NCBI RefSeq assembly: GCF_029637605.1
Contig: NZ_CP121261.1
Location: forward strand, 806,001 to 870,000
DNA length: 64,000 bases
Source: Achromobacter spanius
Lineage (GTDB): Bacteria; Pseudomonadota; Gammaproteobacteria; Burkholderiales; Burkholderiaceae_B
Reading direction: 5' to 3'
Shown: positions 1 through 8,838 of the stretch, in pieces
How the letters are laid out: each line of letters begins with the position of its first letter
How positions within the stretch are numbered: the stretch's first letter is position 1
Program-made: the position numbers and the translations under genes
The notes under the pieces: generated by a model
What the model saw: the letters and a program-made list of their open reading frames with translations, nothing else
What the model was told of the DNA's origin: nothing
Databases searched by the model: none

Positions 1-1
1 G

Positions 2-229
2 GCATCCGGCGTGCTGCCCGGTACGACTTCCGAAGGCGGCCACGCGGCCGCGCCCATGCAGTTTGCCGTGCGCATCGACCTTGAAACGCCGCAGGACATG
101 GCGCTGGCAATGGGCGCGCGCGGCCGGGCCGCCATCTACACAGACAGTCTGGGGATGCTGCATATGGTGCGCAAGGTTGTCGTCCGCGTCTCCGCGAAGC
201 TGGATTACCTGGTCCTTAAGCTTCATTGA
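2..229 (+). CDS. HlyD-family efflux periplasmic adaptor, C-terminal end (partial)
   Basis: The gene enters from the left edge and only its last 75 or so codons are present, in the frame beginning at base 2. The visible tail (a short beta-rich stretch, then VRIDLETPQD and an ending that repeats valine and leucine) resembles the C-terminus of membrane-fusion proteins that link an inner-membrane pump to an outer-membrane channel. The stop codon (227-229) lies 11 bases before the ATG of an outer-membrane efflux factor on the same strand, so the two probably form one operon. The family call rests mainly on this context and on the short tail; the substrate cannot be told. Confidence 0.6.
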   Translation, partial: ASGVLPGTTSEGGHAAAPMQFAVRIDLETPQDMALAMGARGRAAIYTDSLGMLHMVRKVVVRVSAKLDYLVLKLH

Positions 230-240
230 CGGGGGCCTCC

Positions 241-1656
241 ATGCCAGCGCGCCGCCCGATCGCCCCAGGTCTTCTTGCAATGGTGTGCTGCGCCACGGTC
301 TTCATGGTGGGCTGCGCCAACCTGGACCGCCCAGAGGACACCGCCTTGTACGAGCAAGCGATGTCCGGCACGCACGTGCCCGACCAATGGACCGCCAGCA
401 CGGCGGCTGCCGCGTTCTCGCCGCAATGGGCCGGCTTTGCGAATGGCGGCACGCTGACGGCGCTGATCAATGAGGCGCTGGCCAACAACATTGATCTGCG
501 CGTGGCGGCCAGCCGGATGCAACAAGCTGCGTACCAAGCCAGGTTGGCCGGCGCGGACCTCTTGCCCACGGTCGGCGTCGGCGCGCGGAGCGCAACAGAC
601 CCGACACCGGGCAGCGCGTTTTCGGCCAATGGCTACGCCATCCTGTTGAACTGGGAAATCGATTTGTGGGGCAGGGCGCGTGCGCAGAAACTATCAGGCG
701 AAGCCGGATACCGTTCCGCTGAAGCGGACTACGCCTATGCCCGCCAGTCCATCGGCGCCTTGACCGCCCGCAGCTGGCTTGCGGCCTTGGAAGCCAGCGG
801 TCAACTGTCGCTGGCGCAGCAAATTGAAGGCGCCACCGACGAGCAACTCAAGCTGGTGCAGTACCGCCGCCGCATCGGCAAGGTCAGCGACATGGACGTG
901 GCGTATTGGTCGGAGCAGGTGGCGGCGGCGGCGGACGTGGTGGCCCAGCGCGAGCAGGCGCGCGTCCAGGCCTTGCGGGCATTGGAGCTGATATTGGGGC
1001 GCTACCCCGCGGGCGTCGTGCAAGCCAAGGAGACCATTCCCGATGCGCCAGCGCTGTTGCCTCCCGGCCTGCCGTTGGACCTGTTGGACCGCAGGCCCGA
1101 CCTGGTCGCCGCGCGCGAGCGGCTGGTGGCGGCGTACTTTGGCGCCGAGGAAGCAAAGGCCGCGCGCTTGCCCGCCATTTCGATATTTGCCGGGGCCGGC
1201 CGCTTCACGAAAGACTATTCCGGCCTGGCCACCAGCATGCAAAGCTGGGTGTTCCCGGTGGGCGCGTCGCTGGCCTGGCCCTTGTTCGACGCGGGCGCGC
1301 GCCAGATCACGCTGGAACTGCGCACCGAGCAGCAACGCGAAGCCTTGGCGCTATACGCCCGCGCGATCCTGACGGCGATGGCGGAAGTGGAAAACGGCCT
1401 GACGGGCGAGCAGCAATTGGCGCAGCGCGAAAGATCGATACAGCGCCAGTTTTCCGAAAGCCTTCGCGCGTTGGAGCTGGCGCGGGTGCAGCGGCAGATC
1501 GGCCAATTCGATGATTTTGATGTGTTGCAGCGCAAGCGCGATCTGTTGCGGGTGCAGAGCGACCTGATGCACATCCGCGCGCAACGCCTGGTGCAGCGCG
1601 TGAACCTGCATCTTGCATTGGGCGGGCATTTTGTTGTGGAGGCTTCCCCGGAATAG
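241..1656 (+). CDS. Outer-membrane efflux factor (NodT/OprM-type lipoprotein)
   Basis: Predicted outer-membrane channel of a tripartite efflux system, 471 residues, the usual size. The N-terminus has a hydrophobic signal ending in FMVGC at about residues 21-25, a plausible lipobox with the lipidated cysteine. Two long helical repeats follow, with the typical SRMQQAAYQARLAGADLLP and LDLLDRRPDLVAARERLVAA segments seen at the start of each OEP repeat. The ATG at 241 is preferred because GGGGG lies five bases upstream; an in-frame TTG at 226 would lengthen it by five residues. It directly follows an adaptor gene, so it should be co-transcribed with a pump encoded to the left. Substrate unknown. 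Confidence 0.88.
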   Translation: MPARRPIAPGLLAMVCCATVFMVGCANLDRPEDTALYEQAMSGTHVPDQWTASTAAAAFSPQWAGFANGGTLTALINEALANNIDLRVAASRMQQAAYQARLAGADLLPTVGVGARSATDPTPGSAFSANGYAILLNWEIDLWGRARAQKLSGEAGYRSAEADYAYARQSIGALTARSWLAALEASGQLSLAQQIEGATDEQLKLVQYRRRIGKVSDMDVAYWSEQVAAAADVVAQREQARVQALRALELILGRYPAGVVQAKETIPDAPALLPPGLPLDLLDRRPDLVAARERLVAAYFGAEEAKAARLPAISIFAGAGRFTKDYSGLATSMQSWVFPVGASLAWPLFDAGARQITLELRTEQQREALALYARAILTAMAEVENGLTGEQQLAQRERSIQRQFSESLRALELARVQRQIGQFDDFDVLQRKRDLLRVQSDLMHIRAQRLVQRVNLHLALGGHFVVEASPE

Positions 1657-1723
1657 AGCGCCAGCGGAAGCGGTTACGGGACATTCCAGAAGGTAGAACG
1701 TCGTCTTTCTAGGGGCGAACGCC

Positions 1724-3415
1724 ATGGACTACTTTAGCAACTTGCTGCAGCGCTATCCCGAGCTAGCTGTGTTCCTGGCAATCGGGCTGGGCTATTGGGT
1801 GGGTGGATTCAAGTTTCGCGGAGTGGGCTTCGGGCCGGTAACCGGGTCATTGCTGGCGGGCCTGTTGATTGGCTACTTCGTCCGCGTGCCGGTATCCGAT
1901 ACCGCCAAGCAGGTGCTGTTCCTGCTGTTCATGTTTGGCATCGGCTATTCGGTGGGGCCGAGCTTCTTTCGTGGCATGAAGGATGGCGGTTGGCGATGGG
2001 CGGTGCTGGGCGTGGTCGTGCCGGTCGCGGGCTTGCTTACCGCCTGGGGCTTGGCGGCCCTGCTCAAGCTTGAACTCGGGTATGCCGTGGGCCTGATATC
2101 CGGCGGTCTGACCGAGTCGCCAGTGATTGGAACGGGCAGCGAAGCCATTCGGCACCTGCCCATCAGCGTCGAAGAGCAAGACCGGCTGATCGGCCAGATC
2201 GCCGTGGCGGATGCGCTGTGCTACATCTTCGGCACGTTCGGCGTCATCTGGTTCTGCTCAAGCCTGGGGCCCAAACTGTTGGGCCTGGACCTGAAAGCCG
2301 AAGGCGCCCGGCTTGAAAAAGTGTACGGAATTCAGCGGCAGAAAGCTGGCGTGACCTCTGCCTGGCGCAGATTCGAATTGCGGGCGTATCGCATCCAGGC
2401 CGATGGCCCCGCGGTGGGCCAATCCGTGGCCTGGGTCGAATCCCTGTACGCTCCCGAACGCATCTTTGTTGAGCGCATCCGGCGCGATGGCGCAATATTC
2501 TTGCCCACCCCCGCGACAGCCCTGCTGGCAGGGGATGTATGCGCCGTTTCCGGCAAAAGCGAGGTGATACTCAAGCTTCTGGACGCCAACGCGGTCGCGG
2601 AAGCCGACCGAGAGCTGCTCGACATTCCCAGCGCGATGTTCGACGTGGTGTTTTCCAACGCAGATTTCGTCGGAAAGACGGTGGCTCAAATCGCCGAGCA
2701 AGCCGAGGAAGTGCGCGGCGTGTTCCTGCGCCATATCCGGCGGGCGGGGCAAGAAATACCAATCGGCCCGGGTACGGTGCTTCTGCGTGGCGACGTGTTG
2801 AACATCGTGGGGCTTGAGCCAGCGGTTGAGCGGGTGGCCGCCCGTGTCGGCAGCGTGGTTCGCGAATCGGATTCCACGGATTTTGTTGCGCTGGGGTTTG
2901 GCATCTTCGTCGGCGCGGTGGTGGGGATATCGCTGGTGTTCCCCATTGGCAGCATGCATATCGCCCTGGGCAGCAGTGTCAGCACATTGATCCTGGGCTT
3001 GTTGGTGGGTTGGCGGAATTCGGCCAAGCCACTGTTTGGCCGCATATCGCATGGCGCGCTTGAGTTCATGAAGTCGATCGGGCTGGCGGGGTTCGTCGCC
3101 ATGATCGGGCTGAAGGCTGGCCCGCTTTTTGTGGCTGCCCTGCAAGAAGTGGGGCTGACGATATTCCTGGCGGGGATTGTCGTGACGATGGTTCCGCTAT
3201 TCGTTGGTTTGCTGGTGGGCCGATATGTACTGCGTCTTGAACCGCTGCTATTGCTGGGCGCCCTGGCCGGGGTGCAGACCATGACGGCTGGCCTTGCCGC
3301 GGTACAGGAAAAATCAGAGAGCCCCATTGCTGTCATTGGGTATTCCGGCACCGTTGCGTTCGGGCATATCCTGATTACGACGTGGGGAACGGTAATCGTC
3401 TGGCTGATGTACTGA
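1724..3415 (+). CDS. Aspartate:alanine antiporter-like transporter (AAE/AspT family) with TrkA-C domains
   Basis: A 563-residue membrane protein with the layout of the AAE family: about five transmembrane helices, a cytoplasmic middle of roughly 200 residues holding two RCK/TrkA-C-type modules (about residues 205-385), then about six further helices. The family signature TESPVIGTGSEAI lies near residue 130 in the first half, and a related GVQTMTAGLAAVQEKSES segment is in the second half, as expected for the internal duplication. Members exchange dicarboxylic amino acids for alanine or export succinate; substrate is not evident here. It lies 67 bases after the efflux factor on the same strand and may read through from it. 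Confidence 0.85.
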   Translation: MDYFSNLLQRYPELAVFLAIGLGYWVGGFKFRGVGFGPVTGSLLAGLLIGYFVRVPVSDTAKQVLFLLFMFGIGYSVGPSFFRGMKDGGWRWAVLGVVVPVAGLLTAWGLAALLKLELGYAVGLISGGLTESPVIGTGSEAIRHLPISVEEQDRLIGQIAVADALCYIFGTFGVIWFCSSLGPKLLGLDLKAEGARLEKVYGIQRQKAGVTSAWRRFELRAYRIQADGPAVGQSVAWVESLYAPERIFVERIRRDGAIFLPTPATALLAGDVCAVSGKSEVILKLLDANAVAEADRELLDIPSAMFDVVFSNADFVGKTVAQIAEQAEEVRGVFLRHIRRAGQEIPIGPGTVLLRGDVLNIVGLEPAVERVAARVGSVVRESDSTDFVALGFGIFVGAVVGISLVFPIGSMHIALGSSVSTLILGLLVGWRNSAKPLFGRISHGALEFMKSIGLAGFVAMIGLKAGPLFVAALQEVGLTIFLAGIVVTMVPLFVGLLVGRYVLRLEPLLLLGALAGVQTMTAGLAAVQEKSESPIAVIGYSGTVAFGHILITTWGTVIVWLMY

Positions 3416-3496
3416 CGGCAAGCCACTTCCCGTTGGATTTCAACGCTGTCAACGCATCTCATACCAACCCCCAGCTTGCTACCGCCAAGGTGTTTC

Positions 3497-5215
3497 ATGC
3501 CTTATCCGCCGCCTACGGCCACGCCCGTCGACCTGCCCGCCCAGCACTGGCTGCGCTGGCTGCCGGGGCTGGCGGTGTTGAGATCCTATGAAGCGGCTTG
3601 GCTCCCGAAGGACCTGGCCGCCGGCCTGGCGTTGGCGGCGATGCTGGTGCCCGTGGGCATTGCCTATGCCGAGGCGTCGGGCGTGCCTGGGGTCTACGGC
3701 TTGTACGCCACCATCGTGCCGTTGTTGGCCTATGCCATATTCGGCCCCAGCCGAATCCTGGTGCTGGGGCCGGACTCCGCGCTGGCCGCGCCGATTCTGG
3801 CGGTGGTGCTCAGCGTGTCCCTCGGCGACCCCATGCGCGCGGTGGCCGTGGCCAGCCTGATGGCGATCGTCGCTGGCTTGTTCTGCATTGTGCTGGGCTT
3901 GCTGCGGCTGGGCTTCATCACCGAGCTGCTGTCCAAGCCCATCCGCTATGGCTACATGAACGGCATTGCATTGACGGTGCTGGTCAGCCAGTTGCCCAAA
4001 ATATTCGCCATTCCGATCGACGGCGGCGGTCCGTTGCAGGAGCTGTGGCTGTTGGCGCGGGCGGTGATCGCTGGCCACACCAACTGGTATGCCTTCGCCG
4101 TGGGCGTGGCGACCTTGGCGGTGATCTTGCTGCTAAAGCGCTTTGACCGCGTACCCGGCATTCTGATTGCGGTGATTCTGGCGACCGTGGCGGTCAGCGT
4201 TTTGCGGCTGGATGCACAGGGTGTCAGCGTGCTGGGCGAGATCCCGCAGGGGCTGCCGACCTTCACCTTTCCGTGGCTGAGCAATGCGGATTGGGCCACG
4301 ATCGTGCTGGGGGGCTGCGCCGTGGCGATGATCGCGTTCGCGGATACCAGCGTGCTGTCACGCACCTATGCCGCGCGCACGCACACGCGCGTGGATCCGA
4401 ACCAGGAAATGGTGGGCTTGGGCATGGCCAACCTGGCGGCGGGATTCTTCCAGGGCTTTCCCATCAGCAGCAGCGCATCGCGCACGCCCGTGGCCGAGGC
4501 GGCCGGTGCGCGCACCCAGCTTACCGGCGTCGTCGGCGCCGTTGCCGTGGCCGTCCTGCTGTTGCTGGCGCCGAACCTGCTGCGCTATTTGCCCAGCAGC
4601 GCGCTGGCCGCCGTCGTCATCGTCGCCGCCATGGGCCTGTTTGAATTCAAGGACCTGCGGCGCATCTACCGCATCCAGCAATGGGAGTTCTGGCTATCCA
4701 TGCTGTGCTTTGCCGCCGTGGCCGCGTTTGGCGCCATTCCCGGCATCGGCCTGGCCGTGGTCATCGCCGTCATCGAATTCCTGTGGGACGGCTGGCGTCC
4801 GCATTTTGCCGTGCTTGGCCGTGTGCCTAACCTGCGCGGTTACCACGACCTGAAGCGCTACCCCCATGCCGCCCTGATCGACGGCCTGGTGCTGTTCCGC
4901 TGGGACGCGCCCCTGTTCTTCGCCAACGCCGAGCTGTTTCAGCAACGGCTGATGCAAGCCGTCGACGCATCGCCCTCGCCGGTACGAAGGGTGGTGGTGG
5001 CCGCCGAACCCGTTACCAGCGTCGACGTGACGTCGGCCGACATGCTGCGCGAACTTAGCCAGCATCTGGCCAAGCAGGGGGCCGCGCTGCATTTTGCCGA
5101 GATGAAGGACCCGGTGCGCGACAAGCTCAAGCGCTTTGAATTGGCGGAAGTTTTCAGTGACGCGCACTTTCATCCCACGGTGGAGAGTGCGGTGGATGAG
5201 TATCTGAAACCGTGA
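3497..5215 (+). CDS. SulP-family inorganic anion transporter with STAS domain
   Basis: A 572-residue SulP permease. The N-terminal half is a chain of hydrophobic segments starting with the family motif AAMLVPVGIAYAEASGVPGVYGLYATIVP; the PISSSASRTPVAEAAGA stretch of the transport core is present. The last 130 residues form a STAS domain (VLFRWDAPLFFANAELF, then VVVAAEPVTSVDVTSADML). Such proteins carry sulfate, bicarbonate or related anions across the inner membrane. The ATG at 3497 was chosen over a TTG at 3476 because AAGG sits a few bases before it and the extra residues are not conserved-looking. Substrate is inference only. Confidence 0.88.
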   Translation: MPYPPPTATPVDLPAQHWLRWLPGLAVLRSYEAAWLPKDLAAGLALAAMLVPVGIAYAEASGVPGVYGLYATIVPLLAYAIFGPSRILVLGPDSALAAPILAVVLSVSLGDPMRAVAVASLMAIVAGLFCIVLGLLRLGFITELLSKPIRYGYMNGIALTVLVSQLPKIFAIPIDGGGPLQELWLLARAVIAGHTNWYAFAVGVATLAVILLLKRFDRVPGILIAVILATVAVSVLRLDAQGVSVLGEIPQGLPTFTFPWLSNADWATIVLGGCAVAMIAFADTSVLSRTYAARTHTRVDPNQEMVGLGMANLAAGFFQGFPISSSASRTPVAEAAGARTQLTGVVGAVAVAVLLLLAPNLLRYLPSSALAAVVIVAAMGLFEFKDLRRIYRIQQWEFWLSMLCFAAVAAFGAIPGIGLAVVIAVIEFLWDGWRPHFAVLGRVPNLRGYHDLKRYPHAALIDGLVLFRWDAPLFFANAELFQQRLMQAVDASPSPVRRVVVAAEPVTSVDVTSADMLRELSQHLAKQGAALHFAEMKDPVRDKLKRFELAEVFSDAHFHPTVESAVDEYLKP

Positions 5216-5242
5216 AACGCAAGGCTAGGCTGCCTTGCCGTG

Positions 5243-5268
5243 GCAACTTGCTTCATCTGGCAAGTTGC
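5243..5268. terminator. Hairpin after the SulP gene
   Basis: Perfect inverted repeat GCAACTTGC (5243-5251) and GCAAGTTGC (5260-5268) with an eight-base loop, 27 bases after the SulP stop codon. There is no T-tract, so it is either a weak terminator or a leader/operator structure of the broken gene that starts at 5300. Confidence 0.35.
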
Positions 5269-5299
5269 GGTTTGCCAAAACTCTCGTGAGGTACTTGTC

Positions 5300-5750
5300 A
5301 TGTCGCTTCGCCATACTCGTCGTTCGTTCAACCGCCTGACCGTCTACGGCGCGGCGCTTATCGGTAGCCATGCGCTGTGGCCCCAGGCGCGGGCCGAAGA
5401 GAAGGCGGATGTGCCCTGGATCTATGACAACCCCCATCTCAGCGGCAACTTCGTTCCGGTGGAGCGGCGCGCCGGCCGAGCAGTCTTCGGTAGCTTCGCG
5501 CATCCGGCGCCACCCGCGCCATGATTTGGGTAACCAGATTGTGGGTGCGGCGGCATTCGTGCCGAAGCCTGGCGGTGGGACGACGGAGGACGACGGCTAC
5601 CTGGCGGCCTTCACTTACGATCCGGTGCGCCAGGGCAGCAACCTGGTGTTGCTGGATGCAAGCCGGATTGATGAGGCCCCCGTCGCCGTCATCGAGATGC
5701 CCCAGCGTGTGCCGCAGGGACTGCACGGCAACTGGATTTCCCGCGCTTGA
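5300..5750 (+). pseudogene. Carotenoid oxygenase, internally deleted remnant
   Basis: Two pieces of one gene lie side by side in different frames. The first (ATG 5300 to about 5460) has a twin-arginine-like leader and PWIYDNPHLSGNFVPV, which matches the start of the mature carotenoid/lignostilbene cleavage dioxygenases. The second, in another frame from about 5541 to the TGA at 5750, reads EDDGYLAAFTYDP then NLVLLDASRIDE and MPQRVPQGLHGNW, the usual C-terminus with its last iron-ligand histidine. Family members are about 450-490 residues; roughly 350 are missing, including the other histidines of the iron site. The remnant cannot be active. Confidence 0.75.
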
Positions 5751-5751
5751 A

Positions 5752-6621
5752 TCACGGCTTTGCCAGTGCTTCAACCGTGACGTCCAGCAGCGCGCGCAGC
5801 CGCGCTACGCGGCGTAAATCACGGTGATAGCCAATCCACACATCGCGGCCTGGCGGCGCTTCGCCCAAGTCGATACGCTGTATGCCTGGCGTGGCATCGC
5901 CAAGCGGGCACGGTAGCACCGCAAAGCCGGAGCCTTCCGCGCACATGCGTGCCTGCACGCCACGGTTGTTGCTGCCGAACACGACCTTGGCCCTGGGCAG
6001 CATCCGCTTGATCCACTCAACGTCGGGTAGCCCACCGAAGGCGCGGTCCATGCTGATCAGGGTGCAGCCTTCTCCGTCCTCGCGTGATGGGCGCTCCAGA
6101 TCGGCGTGCCCATACAAGGCATAGTCGATGTGCATCAGCTTGCGCTGGATCACGTCGGGTTCGTCGAACGGCGTAATGCGAAACAGCAGATCCGCTTCGT
6201 GCCGCGCCAGGTTGTAAAGGCGTGAATCCGTGAGCAGCTCCAATGAGATTCCCGGGTGCTTTGCCAGAAAGCGCGCGAACACCGGCGTCAGCACGTGGAT
6301 GCCGAACCAGTCCGAGGAAGAGACGCGCAGCAGCCCGCTCAGTTGGGACTCTTTTCCGGCCAGTGCGCGAGTGAAGCCCAGCGCTTCTTCTTCCATTCGC
6401 TCGGCATAGGCCAGCACGGCCGCGCCGTCATCGGTCAGGACGAAGCCATCGCTGGTGCGCTGAAACAGCGTGTGCCCCAGCGCTTCCTCAAGCGCACGCA
6501 ATCTGCGTCCCATGGTCGGTTGGGTCTGGCCCACGAGCTTCGCCGCACCGCCCAGCGTGCCACAGCGGGCAATAGCCAGAAAGACGCGGACGTCGCTCCA
6601 CTCCAGATGCATGTCATTCAT
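5752..6621 (-). CDS. LysR-family transcriptional regulator
   Basis: About 289 residues with an N-terminal winged helix (WSDVRVFLAIARCGTLGGAAKLVGQTQPTMGRRLRALEEALGHTLFQR) and a LysR substrate-binding domain. The pattern TQPTMGRRLRALE is the recognition helix. It is transcribed away from the quinone-oxidoreductase gene at 6731, the common arrangement of a LysR regulator and its target. The start is uncertain: ATG codons at 6621 and 6612 are both possible and a further ATG at 6642 extends the frame; none has a strong ribosome site. The stop lies one base beyond the end of the carotenoid-oxygenase remnant. Confidence 0.88.
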   Translation of the reverse strand: MNDMHLEWSDVRVFLAIARCGTLGGAAKLVGQTQPTMGRRLRALEEALGHTLFQRTSDGFVLTDDGAAVLAYAERMEEEALGFTRALAGKESQLSGLLRVSSSDWFGIHVLTPVFARFLAKHPGISLELLTDSRLYNLARHEADLLFRITPFDEPDVIQRKLMHIDYALYGHADLERPSREDGEGCTLISMDRAFGGLPDVEWIKRMLPRAKVVFGSNNRGVQARMCAEGSGFAVLPCPLGDATPGIQRIDLGEAPPGRDVWIGYHRDLRRVARLRALLDVTVEALAKP

Positions 6622-6730
6622 TTTTGTTTGATAGATGTGCAATAACTTTGATTTACATGCGTTATAGCATGATCAATGATGCAGGCATGGACCTGTTCAT
6701 TCGACGGGCCAGACCCAAAAGGAGTTGATC

Positions 6731-7717
6731 ATGACCATGCAGGCGCTTGTTCTCAACAGCTACAACGGTCCGCTTGAACTGACCGAAATCTCCATGCCGC
6801 AGCCGGGCCACGGCCAAGTACGCGTACGCATCGCCGCAAGCGGCCTTAACCCGCTGGACACCAAGATTCGTGCCGGCAGCGCCGCGCACGCGAAGCATCC
6901 GCTGCCCTTGGTGCTGGGCATCGACATGGCCGGCGTGGTCGATGCCGTCGGGCCCGGCGTAGCCGCTTTCCACGTCGGCGACGAAGTCTACGGCATGACG
7001 GGCGGGGTCGGCGGCATCCAGGGGTCGCTTGCCCAGTATGCGGTGGTGGATGCCGACCTGCTGGCCATCAAGCCGGCGAACCTTTCGATGCGTGAAGCGG
7101 CGGCGTTGCCCCTGGCGTTTATCACGTCTTATTCGGGCATCGTCGACCGCGCGCGCCTGCAGGCCGGTCAAACCGTGTTGGTGCAAGGCGGCGCGGGCGG
7201 TGTCGGCCATGTGTCGGTGCAACTGGCGCGCGCGTTGGGCGCCCAGGTCTTTGCCACGGCTGGTTTACGTGATCACGATCTTGTGGCGCGCCTGGGCGCA
7301 ACGCCTATCGACTACCAGTCGCAGCCGGTAGAAGCTTATGTGGCTTCGTTGACGCAGGGCGCTGGCTTCGACCTTGTCGTTGACACTGTTGGCGGCCCAT
7401 CGCTGGATGCCGCGTTTGTCGCGGTTAAACACTTTGGGCATGTCGTCAGCGCGTTGGGATGGGGCACGCATGCGTTGGCGCCCCTGTCGTTTCGCGAGGC
7501 CACTTACTCGGGCATCTTTACCCTGTATCCGCTTCTCAGCGGCCAGCACCGCGCCCACCATGGTGCCATGCTGCGCGAGGCCACACGGCTGGTGGAAGCC
7601 GGCAAGCTCACGCCGAATCTTGATCCCCGCCGGTTCGACTTGCGGTCAGCGGAAGCGGCCTACGACGCGATCACCGACGCAAGCGCGCGCGGAAAAATCG
7701 TCGTGGATGTGGCATGA
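6731..7717 (+). CDS. Zinc-less MDR-family NADPH:quinone oxidoreductase-like protein
   Basis: A 328-residue medium-chain dehydrogenase/reductase. The GroES-like N-terminal half (ALVLNSYNGPLELTEISMPQPGHGQV, then GIDMAGVVDAVGPGV) is followed by a Rossmann domain with VLVQGGAGGVGHVSVQLARALGA. Cysteine and histidine zinc ligands of alcohol dehydrogenases are absent, which points to the quinone-reductase branch. The start at 6731 has AAAAGGAG seven bases before it; an upstream TTG at 6725 overlaps that site. It is divergent from a LysR gene that probably controls it. The substrate is likely a quinone or an activated alkene; that is inference from the family. Confidence 0.86.
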   Translation: MTMQALVLNSYNGPLELTEISMPQPGHGQVRVRIAASGLNPLDTKIRAGSAAHAKHPLPLVLGIDMAGVVDAVGPGVAAFHVGDEVYGMTGGVGGIQGSLAQYAVVDADLLAIKPANLSMREAAALPLAFITSYSGIVDRARLQAGQTVLVQGGAGGVGHVSVQLARALGAQVFATAGLRDHDLVARLGATPIDYQSQPVEAYVASLTQGAGFDLVVDTVGGPSLDAAFVAVKHFGHVVSALGWGTHALAPLSFREATYSGIFTLYPLLSGQHRAHHGAMLREATRLVEAGKLTPNLDPRRFDLRSAEAAYDAITDASARGKIVVDVA

Positions 7718-7718
7718 C

Positions 7719-8600
7719 CTAAACCGCGATGCTTCCGTCCACGCACGTGACCGACTGACCGCCGATGCGGATGACGTCTACACCGTCGAATGACACCGCG
7801 ATGTTTCCTGCCCGGCCCACCGCGGCACCCTGGGCGCTGAGAAAGCGATTGCCATAGGTCTGGATCTGCCCGGCATCCCGGATAAACGCGGCGACGGAAC
7901 CGTTGCCGCTGCCGCACACCGGGTCTTCGTTGACGCCTAGGCTTGGCGCAAAGGCGCGCACTTCAATCGCGGTGAGAGACCCCTTGTCATGCGGCCCAAA
8001 GACCACGACCCCGGTCGCTGCATTGCGCTTGTCAAACGCGGCCATGCGCGCGAAGTCGGGACGCAACGCCAACACCGAGGCCGCGCTGTCCAGTTGCGCG
8101 ATCGTCCAGACCGGCCCCACATCGATGAACTTGGGAGCGGGATCGCGCCGCACCGGCGTACTCAAAATCGCTTCCAGCTCGACGATCTGTTCGCCGGTCA
8201 GCGCCACCAGCTTGGGTTGCGGCAGGGTTATTGCGATCACCGGGCTGGCCGCGTCCGATTCTGTAACGGTCAGTGGGATCAAGCCCGCCGCGCACTCTTG
8301 GATAAGCGCGCCGTCTTTCGGGGCGATTTTCCCGACTTCCAGCAGCGCGTGCGCGGTGCCAAGCGTGGGGTGCCCCGCGAAGGGAAGCTCGGAATGGGGC
8401 GTGAAGATGCGGACGCGGTAATCGGCACTGTCTTGTGTGGCCGGCAGTACGAACGTTGTTTCCGAGAGGTTCGTCCAGTTGGCAATGCGTTGCATCTGCT
8501 CGTCGCTGAGATTTTCCGCCTCAAGGACGACCGCCACCGGGTTGCCCTGGTAGGGAACGTTGGTGAACACATCAACTTGTTTGAATGGAACCGAGGGCAT
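7719..8600 (-). CDS. PhzF-family isomerase-like protein
   Basis: A 293-residue member of the PhzF/YddE family, two similar halves with the diaminopimelate-epimerase fold. The N-terminus FKQVDVFTNVPYQGNPVAVVL is the family hallmark, and the conserved glutamate of the first half is in NLSETTFV (about residue 47). ELPFAGHPTLGTAHAL and VNEDPVCGSGNGSVAA are the two glycine-rich active-site loops. GGAG precedes the ATG. It converges tail to tail with the quinone-oxidoreductase gene, the stops being two bases apart. No phenazine genes are nearby, so the real reaction is unknown. Confidence 0.88.
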   Translation of the reverse strand: MPSVPFKQVDVFTNVPYQGNPVAVVLEAENLSDEQMQRIANWTNLSETTFVLPATQDSADYRVRIFTPHSELPFAGHPTLGTAHALLEVGKIAPKDGALIQECAAGLIPLTVTESDAASPVIAITLPQPKLVALTGEQIVELEAILSTPVRRDPAPKFIDVGPVWTIAQLDSAASVLALRPDFARMAAFDKRNAATGVVVFGPHDKGSLTAIEVRAFAPSLGVNEDPVCGSGNGSVAAFIRDAGQIQTYGNRFLSAQGAAVGRAGNIAVSFDGVDVIRIGGQSVTCVDGSIAV

Positions 8601-8838
8601 GGGTGTCTCCCTTGAAGGGCCGATTACGAAAAAATCATCATAGATGTCGACGGGCTGACGCGCATGGACTGTCGTTGTGGTTTTTTGACAAACCTGACAC
8701 CGATTCGTCGACTGAAAAATACGTTTCGTCGAAGCAGTAAAGCTCGCCTCCGTCCTGCGTGCTAAAAATCCCCGAGATCAGAATTAATCAGAAAACTAAT
8801 GCGGCCTGTTGTTACGGGCTTGCTGCAAGGGGTTGAAG
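8601..8838 (+). promoter_or_regulatory. Upstream region of the autotransporter gene
   Basis: A 238-base gap between two divergent genes. TTGACA at 8685-8690 is a perfect -35 hexamer for the plus strand, but no good -10 lies 16-18 bases on. The heptamer TCGTCGA occurs twice (8706-8712 and again near 8730), a possible short direct repeat for a regulator. A promoter for the autotransporter is expected here; its exact place is not settled. Confidence 0.35.
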
